Of a stretch of 64,000 bases of DNA, positions 7,044-16,737 are shown in pieces. Source of the stretch: Atlantibacter subterraneus (GTDB lineage Bacteria > Pseudomonadota > Gammaproteobacteria > Enterobacterales > Enterobacteriaceae); NCBI RefSeq assembly GCF_007570865.1, contig NZ_VLPS01000005.1:62001-126000 (forward strand). The letters are read 5' to 3'. The first letter of the stretch is position 1; the number at the start of each line of letters is the position of its first letter. A program made the position numbers and the translations under genes. The notes beneath the pieces are model-generated. The model was not told the origin of the DNA and did no database searches. It worked only from the letters and a program-made list of their open reading frames with translations.

Positions 7044-9910
7044 TTATTCAATTTACGCTCAACGGCAGCGCGCATCAGCTTGATGCTCATCCGGGCACTA
7101 ACGTTCAGAAGCTGCTGTTTGGGCTGGGAATGCACTCGGTGCGTAACAGCGACGACGGCTTCGGCTTCGCCGGTTCGGACGTGATTCTGTTTAATGGACG
7201 CCTGATTAACGCGTCGCTGCTGATTGCCGCCCAACTGGAAAACGCCCACATCAAGACGGCGGAATCATTAGGCAAGTGGAACCAGCTCAGCCTGGTGCAG
7301 CAGGCGATGGTCGACGTCGGCGTAGTCCAGTCAGGCTATAACGATCCTGCCGCCGCGCTGATCATTACCGAATTACTGGATCGTATCGCCACACCGACCC
7401 GCGATGAGATCGACGATGCACTCTCTGGACTGTTCAGCCGCGACGCCGGCTGGCAGCAGTATTATCAGGTAATCGATCTGGCGGTAGCGCGCAAAGCCGA
7501 TCCCAACGCCACCTGCACCGTTGCGCCCACCTTCCGTGACGATCTGGCGGTAGTCGGTAAGATCCACCCAAAAACCGACGCTGCTAAAATGGTGCAGGCC
7601 AAACCCTGCTACGTGGAAGATCGCATTACGCCGGATGCCTGCACCATCAAAATGCTGCGCAGCCCTCATGCCCACGCGCTGATTACCCATCTTGACGTCA
7701 GTAAAGCCGAAGCGCTACCCGGCGTGGTGCACGTGATCACCTGGCGCAACTGTCCGGATATTTACTACACCCCCGGCGGGCAAAGCGCCCCGGAACCTTC
7801 GCCGCTTGACCGCCGCATGTTCAGTAAAAAGCTGCGTCACGTGGGCGACCGCGTCGCGGCAGTGGTCGCGGAAAGCGAAGAGATCGCCTTGCAGGCACTG
7901 AAGCTTATCGACGTGCAATACAAGGTGCTCAAACCGGTGATGTCGATTGATGAAGCCATGGCGGAAGACGCGCCGGTGGTTCACGACGAGCCGGTGGTGT
8001 ATGTCGCGGGCGCGCCGGATACCCTGGAAGAAGACAATAAAAAAGCCGTCCAGCGCGATGAGCATATGATCATCAACTTCCCGATTGGCTCGCGCCCGGC
8101 GAAGAATATTGCCGCCAGCATTCACGGTCACATCGGCGACGTTGAGCGCGGCTTTGCCGAAGCGGACGTGATTATCGAGCGCACTTATTCGTCCACCCAG
8201 GCCCAGCAGTGCCCGACCGAAACTCACATTTGCTTTACCCGCATGGACGGCGACCGGCTGGTGATCCACGCTTCGACCCAGGTGCCGTGGCACGTGCGTC
8301 GCCAGGTAGCGCGCATTGTCGGCCTGAAGCAAAACAAAGTGCACGTGATCAAAGAGCGCGTAGGCGGCGGCTTCGGGTCGAAACAGGATATTTTGCTGGA
8401 GGAAGTGTGCGCCTGGGCCACCTGCGTGACGGGCCGCCCGGTCTGGTTCCGCTACACCCGTGAAGAAGAGTTTATCGCCAACACCTCACGCCACGTGGCA
8501 AAAGTCACCGTGAAGCTGGGCGCTAAAAAAGACGGGCGCTTAACCGCCATCAATATGGATTTTCGCGCCAACACCGGGCCGTTCGGCAACCATTCACTGA
8601 CGGTGCCCTGTAACGGACCGGCGCTCTCGCTGCCGCTCTACCCGTGCGATAACGTCGATTTCCAGGTAACGACCTACTACAGCAACATCTGCCCAACCGG
8701 GGCCTATCAGGGCTACGGCGCGCCGAAAGGCAACTTCGCCATCACCATGGCGCTGGCGGAACTGGCGGAACAGTTGCAGATTGACCAACTGGAGATTATC
8801 GAGCGCAACCGCGTTCACGAAGGCCAGGAGCTGAAGATCCTCGGCGCGATTGGCGAAGGTAAAGCACCGACCTCGGTGCCCTCCGCCGCCAGTTGCGCGC
8901 TGGAAGAGATCCTGCGCCAGGGCAGAGAGATGATCCAGTGGGATTCGCCGAAACCCAGCGAAGGCGACTGGAAGATTGGCCGCGGCGTGGCGATCATCAT
9001 GCAGAAATCTGGGATCCCGGATATCGATCAGGCCAACTGCATGATCAAACTGGAATCTGACGGCACCTTTATTGTTCACTCCGGCGGTGCGGATATCGGC
9101 ACCGGGCTGGATACGGTGGTCAGCAAGCTTTCTGCGGAAGTGCTGCGCTGCCCGCTGGAAGATGTGCATGTGATTTCCGGCGATACCGACCACGCGCTGT
9201 TTGATAAGGGCGCTTATGCTTCGTCCGGCACCTGCTTCTCTGGCAACGCGGCGCGCATGGCTGCTGAAAACCTGCTGAAGAAAATCCAGTTCCACGGCGC
9301 GCAAATGCTGGGCGAACCGGAAAGCGACGTCACCATTGTTGCGCCTGGCATCGTGCGCGGTAAGAAAGGCGAAGTGACCTACGGGCAGATCGCCCATAAA
9401 GCGGAAACCGGCACCGGTTTCGGCACACTGGTGGCAACGGCCTGCTATATCACGCCGGAATTCGCCTTCCCGTACGGGGCCAACTTTGCCGAAGTGGCGG
9501 TGAATACCCGCACCGGGGAGATCCGGCTGGATAAATTCTATGCCCTGCTCGACTGCGGCACGCCGGTTAACCCGGATCTCGCCCTGGGGCAGATCTATGG
9601 CGCAACAATGCGCGCTATCGGTCACAGCCTGATGGAAGAGATTATTTACGACGCCGAAGGCCATCCGATTACCCGTGATTTACGCAGCTACGGCGCGCCG
9701 AAGATTGGCGACATCCCGCGTGACTTCCGTGCGGTGCTGGTGCCAAGCGATGACAAAGTCGGGCCATTCGGCGCGAAATCCATCTCTGAGATTGGCGTAA
9801 ACGGGGCAGCTCCCGCCATCGCTACCGCCATTCATGACGCCTGCCAGGTCTGGCTGCGGGAATGGCACTTCACCCCAGAGAAGATCCTCAGCGCATTAGG
9901 AAAATTGTAA
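7040..9910 (+). CDS. xdhD: XdhD, fused molybdopterin-binding hydroxylase
   Basis: A 956-residue fused subunit: an N-terminal ferredoxin/2Fe-2S-type region of about 165 residues joined to the xanthine-dehydrogenase Mo-cofactor domain (GGGFGSKQD near residue 445, GAYQGYGAPKGN near 555). The same length is known in E. coli, where XdhD is a probable hypoxanthine/xanthine oxidase. Notably the ferredoxin region has no cysteine before about residue 157. The places where the family normally has CGxGxCGxC and CGFC read NSDDGFGFAGSD and SGYND. Electrons must therefore leave by another route, possibly through YgfM and YgfK. The cofactor would come from MocA, YqeB and YqeC. Confidence 0.9.
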   Translation: MIIQFTLNGSAHQLDAHPGTNVQKLLFGLGMHSVRNSDDGFGFAGSDVILFNGRLINASLLIAAQLENAHIKTAESLGKWNQLSLVQQAMVDVGVVQSGYNDPAAALIITELLDRIATPTRDEIDDALSGLFSRDAGWQQYYQVIDLAVARKADPNATCTVAPTFRDDLAVVGKIHPKTDAAKMVQAKPCYVEDRITPDACTIKMLRSPHAHALITHLDVSKAEALPGVVHVITWRNCPDIYYTPGGQSAPEPSPLDRRMFSKKLRHVGDRVAAVVAESEEIALQALKLIDVQYKVLKPVMSIDEAMAEDAPVVHDEPVVYVAGAPDTLEEDNKKAVQRDEHMIINFPIGSRPAKNIAASIHGHIGDVERGFAEADVIIERTYSSTQAQQCPTETHICFTRMDGDRLVIHASTQVPWHVRRQVARIVGLKQNKVHVIKERVGGGFGSKQDILLEEVCAWATCVTGRPVWFRYTREEEFIANTSRHVAKVTVKLGAKKDGRLTAINMDFRANTGPFGNHSLTVPCNGPALSLPLYPCDNVDFQVTTYYSNICPTGAYQGYGAPKGNFAITMALAELAEQLQIDQLEIIERNRVHEGQELKILGAIGEGKAPTSVPSAASCALEEILRQGREMIQWDSPKPSEGDWKIGRGVAIIMQKSGIPDIDQANCMIKLESDGTFIVHSGGADIGTGLDTVVSKLSAEVLRCPLEDVHVISGDTDHALFDKGAYASSGTCFSGNAARMAAENLLKKIQFHGAQMLGEPESDVTIVAPGIVRGKKGEVTYGQIAHKAETGTGFGTLVATACYITPEFAFPYGANFAEVAVNTRTGEIRLDKFYALLDCGTPVNPDLALGQIYGATMRAIGHSLMEEIIYDAEGHPITRDLRSYGAPKIGDIPRDFRAVLVPSDDKVGPFGAKSISEIGVNGAAPAIATAIHDACQVWLREWHFTPEKILSALGKL

Positions 9911-9915
9911 TTGTG

Positions 9916-9935
9916 CAGGCCGCTTCGGCGGCCTG
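9916..9935 (+). terminator. TTCG-loop hairpin after xdhD
   Basis: CAGGCCGC-TTCG-GCGGCCTG is a perfect 8-bp stem with a stable UUCG tetraloop, five bases after the xdhD stop. Only TT follows, so it may be a weak terminator or an mRNA-stabilising end that separates the ygfK-xdhD operon from xanQ. Confidence 0.55.
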
Positions 9936-10083
9936 TTACCAACGATTCAATGCCTCACAACATAAGCGTCTGCATAAAGAGCGTGTACCGGCTCAGGGCT
10001 GGCTGTACCTGAAATTCGGGTGGTTTAGAGCAGATTTTTATTAATTGAATCAGATGATCAAATTTACTTATTGAGGTGAAGGG

Positions 10084-11478
10084 ATGTCTGATATATCGCA
10101 CAAAGGTTCGGATCTTATTTATGAGTTAGAAGATAATCCACCGTTCCACCAAACCCTGATTGGCGCCATCACCCATCTGCTGGCGATTTTTGTCCCGATG
10201 GTGACCCCCGCGCTGATTGTCGGCGCCGCGCTGCAACTCTCAACTGAAACCACCTCTTATCTGGTCTCCATGGCGATGATCGCCTCCGGCGTCGGTACCT
10301 GGCTCCAGGTGAATCGCTATGGGCATATCGGCTCGGGTTTACTGTCCATTCAGTCGGTCAATTTCTCGTTCGTGACCGTGATGATTGCGCTGGGCAGCAG
10401 CATGAAGAGCGACGGTTTGCATGAAGAACTGATTATGTCGGCGCTGCTGGGCGTGTCGTTCGTCGGCGCGTTTTTAGTGGTCGGTTCCTCGTTTATTCTT
10501 CCCTACCTGCGCCGGGTTATCACCCCCACCGTCAGCGGCGTGGTGGTGCTGATGATCGGCCTGAGCCTGATCAAAGTCGGCATTATCGATTTCGGCGGTG
10601 GGTTCGCCGCAAAAAGCAGCGGCACCTTCGGCAACTATGAAAACATCGGCGTCGGCCTGCTGGTGCTGCTGGTGGTGATCGGCTTTAACTGCTGCCGCAG
10701 CCCGCTGTTGCGCATGGGCGGCATCGCAATTGGCCTGATTGTTGGCTACATCGTGTCATTTTGTCTGGGCATGGTGGATTTCAGCAGCATGCGCAACCTG
10801 CCGCTGGTCACCGTCCCGATCCCGTTCAAATACGGTTTTGAATTCAACTTTCACCACTTCCTCGTGGTCGGCACCATTTATCTGCTGAGCGTGCTGGAAG
10901 CCGTCGGGGATATCACCGCCACCGCGATGGTCTCGAACCGCCCGATCAAAGGCGAAGAGTATCAGTCGCGCCTGAAAGGCGGCGTGCTGGCCGACGGGCT
11001 GGTATCAGTCATCGCCTCCGCCGTAGGCTCGCTGCCGCTGACCACGTTTGCCCAGAACAACGGCGTGATCCAGATGACCGGCGTGGCCTCCCGCTACGTG
11101 GGGCGGTTTATCGCCGTGATGTTAGTTGTCCTTGGCCTGTTCCCGAGCATTGGGCGCTTCTTTACTACCATTCCCGCGCCGGTACTGGGCGGCGCGATGA
11201 CGCTGATGTTCTCAATGATCGCCATCGCCGGGATCCGCATCATCATCACCAACGGCCTGAAACGCCGCGAAACCCTGATCGTCGCTACCTCGCTAGGGCT
11301 GGGCCTCGGCGTTTCCTACGATCCGGCGATCTTCCAGGTGCTGCCGGCCTCCATTTACGTGCTGGTTGAAAACCCCATTTGCGCAGGTGGCCTGACCGCC
11401 ATCCTGCTGAATTTGTTGATTCCGCTCGGGCAGCAGCAAGAAGAGCCGGTGCCCCATGCGGTTGAAGAACTGGATTAA
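10084..11478 (+). CDS. xanQ: XanQ, xanthine:proton symporter
   Basis: A 464-residue inner-membrane permease of the nucleobase-ascorbate transporter family (NCS2), nearly identical in recognisable stretches to E. coli XanQ (YgfO). The family signature with QSVNFSFVTVMIALG, the ITATAMVS segment and TFAQNNGVIQMTG are all present, and the protein is hydrophobic throughout with about 14 predicted membrane segments. It imports xanthine in symport with protons. The ATG at 10084 follows TTGAGGTGAAGGG. It lies 173 bases after xdhD and 17 bases before guaD, so it probably begins a transport/deamination unit xanQ-guaD-ghxQ. Confidence 0.93.
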   Translation: MSDISHKGSDLIYELEDNPPFHQTLIGAITHLLAIFVPMVTPALIVGAALQLSTETTSYLVSMAMIASGVGTWLQVNRYGHIGSGLLSIQSVNFSFVTVMIALGSSMKSDGLHEELIMSALLGVSFVGAFLVVGSSFILPYLRRVITPTVSGVVVLMIGLSLIKVGIIDFGGGFAAKSSGTFGNYENIGVGLLVLLVVIGFNCCRSPLLRMGGIAIGLIVGYIVSFCLGMVDFSSMRNLPLVTVPIPFKYGFEFNFHHFLVVGTIYLLSVLEAVGDITATAMVSNRPIKGEEYQSRLKGGVLADGLVSVIASAVGSLPLTTFAQNNGVIQMTGVASRYVGRFIAVMLVVLGLFPSIGRFFTTIPAPVLGGAMTLMFSMIAIAGIRIIITNGLKRRETLIVATSLGLGLGVSYDPAIFQVLPASIYVLVENPICAGGLTAILLNLLIPLGQQQEEPVPHAVEELD

Positions 11479-11495
11479 CCACTAAGGAGTCGATC

Positions 11496-12812
11496 ATGTC
11501 AGGCGAACAGACGCTAAAAGCCGTGCGCGGGAGCTTTCTCGATATTACCCGCACCGTTGAACATCCCGAGGAAATCGAGTCCGCGTTGCGCTTTGTGGAA
11601 GACGGGCTGCTGTTGATCCGCGACGGTAAAGTGGCGTGGTTTGGAGAATGGGAAGCCGGGAAAGCGCAAATTCCCTCCTCGATTCGCGTGCGCGATTACC
11701 GGGGCAAAATCGTGGTGCCGGGGTTTGTCGACACCCATATTCACTATCCGCAAAGTGAAATGGTCGGGGCCTACGGCGAGCAGCTGCTGGAGTGGCTGAA
11801 TAAACACACCTTCCCCACCGAGCGCCGCTATCAGGATGCGGAATACGCCCGGGAAATGTCGACCTTCTTCCTCAAACAGCTGTTACGCAACGGCACCACC
11901 ACGGCGCTGGTATTCGGTACGGTACACCCGGAGTCGGTGGACGCGCTGTTCGAGGCCGCCAGCCAAATCAATATGCGGATGATCGCCGGGAAAGTGATGA
12001 TGGACCGCAACGCCCCGGACTATCTACTGGACGACGCCGAAAGCAGCTATCTGCAAAGCAAAGCGCTGATTGAGCGCTGGCATAAAAATGGTCGTCTGCT
12101 GTACGCCATCACCCCGCGCTTCGCCCCGACCTCCACGCCGGAGCAGCTGGCGATGGCGCAGCGGCTGCGCGAGGAGTATCCCGACACCTGGCTACATACC
12201 CATCTTTGCGAAAACAAGCAGGAAATCGCCTGGGTGAAAGAACTGTTCCCGGAACACGACGGCTATCTGGATGTGTATCACCAGTACGGGCTAACCGGCA
12301 AACGCAGCGTGTTCGCCCACTGCGTACACCTTGAAGAAAAAGAGTGGGATTGCCTGAGCAAAACCGGCTCCAGCATTGCCTTCTGCCCGACCTCCAACCT
12401 CTATCTCGGCAGCGGCTTGTTCAATCTTCAGCAGGCGTGGCGCAAAAAAATCAAAGTGGGCATCGGCACCGATATCGGCGCGGGCACCACCTTCAACATG
12501 CTCCAGACGCTGAACGAGGCTTATAAAGTGGTGCAGCTACAGGGCTATCGGCTCTCCGCTTACGAGGCATTTTATCTGTCGACGCTGGGCGGCGCGCATT
12601 CGCTGGGGCTGGACCACTGCATCGGCAACTTTACGCCCGGCAAAGAGGCCGACTTTGTGGTGCTGGAACCCACCGCCACCCCACTCCAGCAGCTGCGCTA
12701 CGACAATTCCGTCTCACTGGTCGACAAGCTGTTTGTGATGATTACGCTCGGCGACGATCGTTCGATTTACCGTACTTACGTCGATGGCCGTCTGGTTTAT
12801 GAACGCACCTGA
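11496..12812 (+). CDS. guaD: GuaD, guanine deaminase
   Basis: A 438-residue zinc amidohydrolase that converts guanine to xanthine and ammonia. The metal-binding HxH is in DTHIHYP (His81, His83), with THLCENKQE and AHCVHL downstream and [14 protein letters not shown] carrying the catalytic aspartate. The length matches E. coli GuaD within one residue. Its place between the xanthine permease and the guanine/hypoxanthine permease fits directly: guanine enters through GhxQ, becomes xanthine here, and xanthine can also enter through XanQ. An AAGGAG precedes the start. Confidence 0.94.
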   Translation: MSGEQTLKAVRGSFLDITRTVEHPEEIESALRFVEDGLLLIRDGKVAWFGEWEAGKAQIPSSIRVRDYRGKIVVPGFVDTHIHYPQSEMVGAYGEQLLEWLNKHTFPTERRYQDAEYAREMSTFFLKQLLRNGTTTALVFGTVHPESVDALFEAASQINMRMIAGKVMMDRNAPDYLLDDAESSYLQSKALIERWHKNGRLLYAITPRFAPTSTPEQLAMAQRLREEYPDTWLHTHLCENKQEIAWVKELFPEHDGYLDVYHQYGLTGKRSVFAHCVHLEEKEWDCLSKTGSSIAFCPTSNLYLGSGLFNLQQAWRKKIKVGIGTDIGAGTTFNMLQTLNEAYKVVQLQGYRLSAYEAFYLSTLGGAHSLGLDHCIGNFTPGKEADFVVLEPTATPLQQLRYDNSVSLVDKLFVMITLGDDRSIYRTYVDGRLVYERT

Positions 12813-12841
12813 TTATTACAATGTTAACTGAGGGCATTCTT

Positions 12842-14209
12842 ATGTCTGGCGATACGCTACACACACCCAATACCGCGCAGCCGCGCAGTGCACTGGACCA
12901 TTTTTTCAAAATCTCCGAGCGCGGCAGCACCACGCGCCAGGAGATACTGGCGGGTTTAACCACTTTTCTGGCGATGGTCTATTCGGTCATCGTGGTGCCG
13001 GGGATGTTAGGCAAAGCAGGCTTTCCGCCTGGCGCAGTTTTTGTCGCAACCTGTCTGGTGGCGGGCTTTGGCTCGCTGCTGATGGGGCTATGGGCGAACC
13101 TGCCGATGGCCATCGGCTGCGCCATTTCTCTTACCGCGTTTACCGCCTTCAGCCTGGTACTCGGCCAGCAGATCAGCATTCCGGTGGCGCTGGGCGCGGT
13201 ATTTCTGATGGGGGTGATTTTCACCGCCATTTCCGTAACCGGTGTGCGCACCTGGATCTTACGTAATCTGCCGATGGGCATCGCCCATGGCACCGGGATC
13301 GGCATTGGCCTGTTCCTGCTGCTGATTGCCGCCAACGGCGTCGGCATGGTGATCAAAAATCCGCTGGAAGGTTTACCGGTTGCACTGGGCGCGTTTACCT
13401 CTTTCCCGGTGTTGATGAGCCTGCTGGGGCTGGCGATGATCTTCGGGCTGGAAAAATCGCGCATTCCCGGCGGGATCCTGCTGGTGATTATCGGCATTTC
13501 GATCATCGGGCTGATTTTCGATCCGGCGGTGAAATACCACGGGCTGGTGGCGATGCCGAGCCTGAGCGGTGAAGACGGCAAGTCGCTGATCTTCAGCCTC
13601 GATATTATGGGCGCGCTACAGCCGCACGTGCTGCCCAGCGTGCTGGCGCTGGTGATGACCGCGGTGTTTGACGCCACCGGCACCATCCGCGCCGTGGCGG
13701 GCCAGGCGAACCTGCTGGATAAAGATAATCAGATTATCAACGGCGGCAAGGCGCTAACCAGCGACTCGGTGAGTTCGATTTTCTCCGGGTTAGTGGGCGC
13801 AGCACCGGCGGCGGTGTATATCGAATCGGCGGCGGGGACGGCGGCGGGCGGTAAAACCGGCCTGACGGCGGTGGTGGTCGGCGCGCTGTTTCTGCTGATC
13901 CTGTTCTTATCACCCCTGTCGTATCTGATACCGGGTTACGCTACCGCGCCTGCGCTGATGTACGTTGGCCTGCTGATGCTGAGTAACGTTTCAAAACTCA
14001 ACTTCAACGACTTTATCGACGCCATGTCCGGCCTGGTGTGCGCGGTGTTTATCGTACTGACCTGTAACATCGTCACCGGGATTATGCTGGGCTTCGTAAC
14101 GCTGGTGGTTGGTCGGGTGTTTGCCCGGGAATGGGATCGCTTAAACATCGGCACCGTCGTGATTGCCGCCGTATTAGTGATTTTCTACGCCGGAGGCTGG
14201 GCGATTTAA
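12842..14209 (+). CDS. ghxQ: GhxQ, guanine/hypoxanthine permease
   Basis: A 455-residue permease of the AzgA-like branch of NCS2 transporters, matching E. coli GhxQ (YgfQ) in length and in motifs such as [16 protein letters not shown] and [12 protein letters not shown]. It should import guanine and hypoxanthine. I chose the ATG at 12842 (MSGDTL), preceded by GAGGGC, over an in-frame ATG at 12821, because it gives the family N-terminus. It ends 14 bases before a strong bidirectional terminator, closing the plus-strand purine genes. Confidence 0.92.
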   Translation: MSGDTLHTPNTAQPRSALDHFFKISERGSTTRQEILAGLTTFLAMVYSVIVVPGMLGKAGFPPGAVFVATCLVAGFGSLLMGLWANLPMAIGCAISLTAFTAFSLVLGQQISIPVALGAVFLMGVIFTAISVTGVRTWILRNLPMGIAHGTGIGIGLFLLLIAANGVGMVIKNPLEGLPVALGAFTSFPVLMSLLGLAMIFGLEKSRIPGGILLVIIGISIIGLIFDPAVKYHGLVAMPSLSGEDGKSLIFSLDIMGALQPHVLPSVLALVMTAVFDATGTIRAVAGQANLLDKDNQIINGGKALTSDSVSSIFSGLVGAAPAAVYIESAAGTAAGGKTGLTAVVVGALFLLILFLSPLSYLIPGYATAPALMYVGLLMLSNVSKLNFNDFIDAMSGLVCAVFIVLTCNIVTGIMLGFVTLVVGRVFAREWDRLNIGTVVIAAVLVIFYAGGWAI

Positions 14210-14223
14210 CGATCTGAGCAACA

Positions 14224-14254
14224 AAAAAACCCGCTTCGCGAAGCGGGTTTTTTA
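14224..14254. terminator. Bidirectional terminator between ghxQ and uacF
   Basis: A perfect palindrome of the form A6-CCCGCTTCG / CGAAGCGGG-T6 lies between the convergent ghxQ and uacF stops. It can stop transcription from either side. In E. coli ygfS lies here; no remnant of it fits in this 55-base gap. Confidence 0.9.
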
Positions 14255-14264
14255 TTGGCGGTAA

Positions 14265-16208
14265 CTAAACGGCCAGCTGGCTTGCGGCGTTGCGCTCAAA
14301 CATCGCCAGCATATCCCGCGCTGCCTGATGCCCGGCCGCCATCGCCGTGACCACCAAATCCGCGCCGTGGACCGCATCGCCCCCGGCAAACACGTTATCG
14401 CGGGTGGTTTGCGTTGCCAGCCGCCGCGTACCGCCGGTAATGATTAACCCGTCGTCGTCGCGCCGCACGCCGCTGCCCTGCAACCACGGCATAGCGTGAG
14501 GCCGGAAGCCGAACGCCATAATCAGCACATCGGCAGGCAGTTCAAATTCAGAACCGGCTATCGGCTGGGGACGCCGCCGCCCATCGGGGCCCGCTGCGCC
14601 CATTTCGGTGCGAATCAGCCCAATGCCGCTCACCTGACCACGTGCATCGCGGGCGATATACTGCGGCTGGACGTTAAATAAAAACTCCACGCCCTCCTCC
14701 CGGGCGTTGGTCACTTCTTTACGCGAGCCGGGCATACTGGCTTCATCCCGACGATAGGCGCAGGTGACGCTGGCCGCCTCGCGCCGCACCGAGGTACGCA
14801 GGCAGTCCATGGCGGTATCCCCGCCGCCCAGCACGACTACCTGCTTGCCTTTCAGCTCGGTCCACGGGTAGTCGGATGAATCCTCCAGCCCCATTACTCG
14901 CCGGGTATTGGCGATTAAAAACGGCAGCGCCTGAATAACGCCCGGCGCGTCTTCATGCTCCAGCCCGGCGGTCATCAGTCCATAGGTGCCCATCGCCAGG
15001 AATACGGCGTCGTACTCTTCGGTTAGCTGATGGAACGACATATCGCGGCCAATCTCGCAGTTAAGATGAAACTGAATGCCCATCTCGCTGAAGATTTCGC
15101 GCCGCTGGCTGAGCAGCGATTTATCCAGTTTGAACGGCGGAATACCAAAGGTCAGCAGCCCGCCGATTTCCGGATGGCGATCGAACACGTCAACCTTCAC
15201 GCCTTCGCGCGCCAGGAAGTCGGCGCAGCCCAGCCCGGCAGGCCCCGCGCCGATCACCGCCACGCGCTCCCGGCGCGGCAGTGCGGCAACAAAGCTGGGC
15301 CGCCAGCCCATTTTCAGCGCGCTATCGGTGATATAGCGTTCGATATTGCCGACGGTCACCGCACCGCTGCGGTTTTTCAGGGTGCAGGCCCCTTCACACA
15401 GGCGATCCTGTGGACAAACGCGACCACAGATTTCGGGTAACGAGCTGGTCTGGTGGGAAAGCTGTGCCGCCTCTTTAATTCGCCCCTGCTGAACCAGGCG
15501 GATCAAATCAGGAATGGCGTTATGCACCGGGCAGGTCCAGTTGCACCAGGCTTTCTGCGCACAGTACAGGCAGCGCTCGCTTTCATAGCTGGCCTGCGCC
15601 TCGTCCAGCCCATGGTAGATTTCATCAAAATGGGTTTTGCGCTCGGCGGCGGCGCGCTTTTCGGCCCCCTTGCGCGGCGGTTTACGCAGGATGATTTTAT
15701 TCTGCGGCTCCGGCATAAACCCCTGCGGGTTCGCCGCCTGTAACTGACGGGCGCGGCGCAGTTTGCCAAGCCCGTTGCCGTCCATGATGCGTAACGCCTG
15801 GGTCGGGCAGTGAGAAACGCAGGCGGGCTGGGCGCTCTCTACCGACTGGCATAAGTCGCATTTTTGGGCCAGCAAACCCTTTTCATCAGCCGTAACGACA
15901 ACATCAATCGCGCCAAACGGGCAGGCCACCAGGCAGCTCTTACAGCCGATACAGCGCGTTGAATCCAGTTGGATAGCGTCGTTGTCATAGTGCAGCGCCT
16001 CCACCGGGCAACTCTTGACGCAGGGCGCGTCCAGGCAGTGCTTACAGGTCACCGCGCTGCTGTGTTCGCCGTTGAATATGACGCGAATGCGCGGCAAAAA
16101 ATCGCTGCGCTGCTGCGGCCAGCCGTCGTTATGCGCAACCACACAGGCAACCTCACAAGCGCGACAACCGATACACTCCCTGCTATCGGCGACAATCAAT
16201 CTGTTCAT
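14265..16208 (-). CDS. uacF: UacF, Fe-S/flavoprotein for anaerobic urate degradation
   Basis: A 647-residue protein joining an N-terminal polyferredoxin (about residues 1-165) to a GltD-like NAD(P)/FAD oxidoreductase. Cysteine motifs include CIGCRACEVAC, CKHCLDAPCVKSCP, CIGCKSCLVACP and CDLC...CVSHCP. The GltD-type part shows CNWTCP, GRVCPQDRLCEGAC, VIGAGPAGLGCAD and VVLGGGDTAMDC. It matches E. coli UacF (YgfT) better than its paralogue AegA; both are needed in E. coli for formate-dependent anaerobic urate breakdown. I prefer ATG 16208, where AAAGG sits 6 bases upstream, over ATG 16214. It is divergent from uacT. Confidence 0.87.
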   Translation of the reverse strand: MNRLIVADSRECIGCRACEVACVVAHNDGWPQQRSDFLPRIRVIFNGEHSSAVTCKHCLDAPCVKSCPVEALHYDNDAIQLDSTRCIGCKSCLVACPFGAIDVVVTADEKGLLAQKCDLCQSVESAQPACVSHCPTQALRIMDGNGLGKLRRARQLQAANPQGFMPEPQNKIILRKPPRKGAEKRAAAERKTHFDEIYHGLDEAQASYESERCLYCAQKAWCNWTCPVHNAIPDLIRLVQQGRIKEAAQLSHQTSSLPEICGRVCPQDRLCEGACTLKNRSGAVTVGNIERYITDSALKMGWRPSFVAALPRRERVAVIGAGPAGLGCADFLAREGVKVDVFDRHPEIGGLLTFGIPPFKLDKSLLSQRREIFSEMGIQFHLNCEIGRDMSFHQLTEEYDAVFLAMGTYGLMTAGLEHEDAPGVIQALPFLIANTRRVMGLEDSSDYPWTELKGKQVVVLGGGDTAMDCLRTSVRREAASVTCAYRRDEASMPGSRKEVTNAREEGVEFLFNVQPQYIARDARGQVSGIGLIRTEMGAAGPDGRRRPQPIAGSEFELPADVLIMAFGFRPHAMPWLQGSGVRRDDDGLIITGGTRRLATQTTRDNVFAGGDAVHGADLVVTAMAAGHQAARDMLAMFERNAASQLAV

Positions 16209-16453
16209 AGGCATCCTTTATGTTTCGGTTTGTGAAATTACGTTTCTGGAAACAATGCAAGAACCGGGCGATGTTGTGATTTCCCGTTCGGGAGAGTGAA
16301 ATGTTGTGAATACGGTCAAATTAATCGCGCCAGAACTGTGGCAAGCGGTTTTCTTCGGCAGGGGTTACGCTCTCAGAATGAGAGGCGGAAATGATGCGTA
16401 AAGAACGATTTTATCCTCACGCGATCCTGAGATAAGCGATCCACAATGAATCG

Positions 16454-16490
16454 CCGGTTTTATCAATCTGAGAATCCCCGGTTTTATCAA
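16454..16490 (+). repeat. Tandem CCGGTTTTATCAA direct repeat upstream of uacT
   Basis: Two exact 13-base copies, at 16454-16466 and 16478-16490, are spaced 24 bases start to start, a little over two helical turns. They sit about 130-165 bases upstream of the start predicted from the sigma-54-like promoter, so they look like a pair of activator-binding sites. Confidence 0.55.
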
Positions 16491-16592
16491 ATGCAAACGC
16501 TTGCGTCGCTCCTCTGCCTGACGGCGATTCCAGGCGGCAACTTTGTGAACTCCCCCGCGTTTTAACCACTTCCTTTGCCCTGAACGAAAAAC

Positions 16593-16608
16593 TGGCACTT
16601 TCTGAGCA
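16593..16608 (+). promoter_or_regulatory. Possible sigma-54 promoter of uacT
   Basis: TGGCACT-TTCT-GAGCA keeps the strong TGGCAC -24 element and the GC of the -12 element at the required 12-base spacing. The bases before GC (GA instead of TT) deviate from consensus, so this is weaker than the ygfK site. The predicted start is near 16619, leaving a leader of about 120 bases. Confidence 0.4.
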
Positions 16609-16737
16609 TGGTGTCACGGGTTGGCAACCGTAATCACATCACGGCAGATCCGGGTCGTCTCAGACCGTCGTCAGAGGAAGCCGTATTCACGCAGGCAGCG
16701 CCTGGTCTGCTCGCGGGTTAACAAAAGGATGGAATTC

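Larger units (their letters stand above)
16209..16737. other. Long uacF-uacT divergent control region
   Basis: This 529-base region has no credible gene but is rich in repeats. TTGTGA occurs four times in one orientation (16230-16235, 16274-16279, 16304-16309, 16543-16548), two of them inside identical ATGTTGTGA 9-mers 30 bases apart. A palindrome CTCTCA-GAA-TGAGAG lies at 16370-16384, and a 13-base direct repeat at 16454-16490. A sigma-54-like promoter faces uacT. On the minus strand a weaker sigma-54-like match (16271 down to 16256, TCGCCCG-N4-TTGCA) faces uacF. Confidence 0.55.

Noticed and set aside
8594-9664. 356-residue minus-strand open frame opposite xdhD
   Set aside because: Lies wholly within xdhD on the opposite strand and shows no family resemblance.
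10030-10083. FNR or sigma-54 site upstream of xanQ
   Set aside because: TTGA...ATCAA-like halves are present but with the wrong spacing, and no TGG-N10-GC element is found.
16256-16271. Sigma-54 promoter for uacF on the minus strand
   Set aside because: The -12 element TTGCA is good, but the nearly invariant GG of the -24 element reads CG, so I mention it only within the spacer description.
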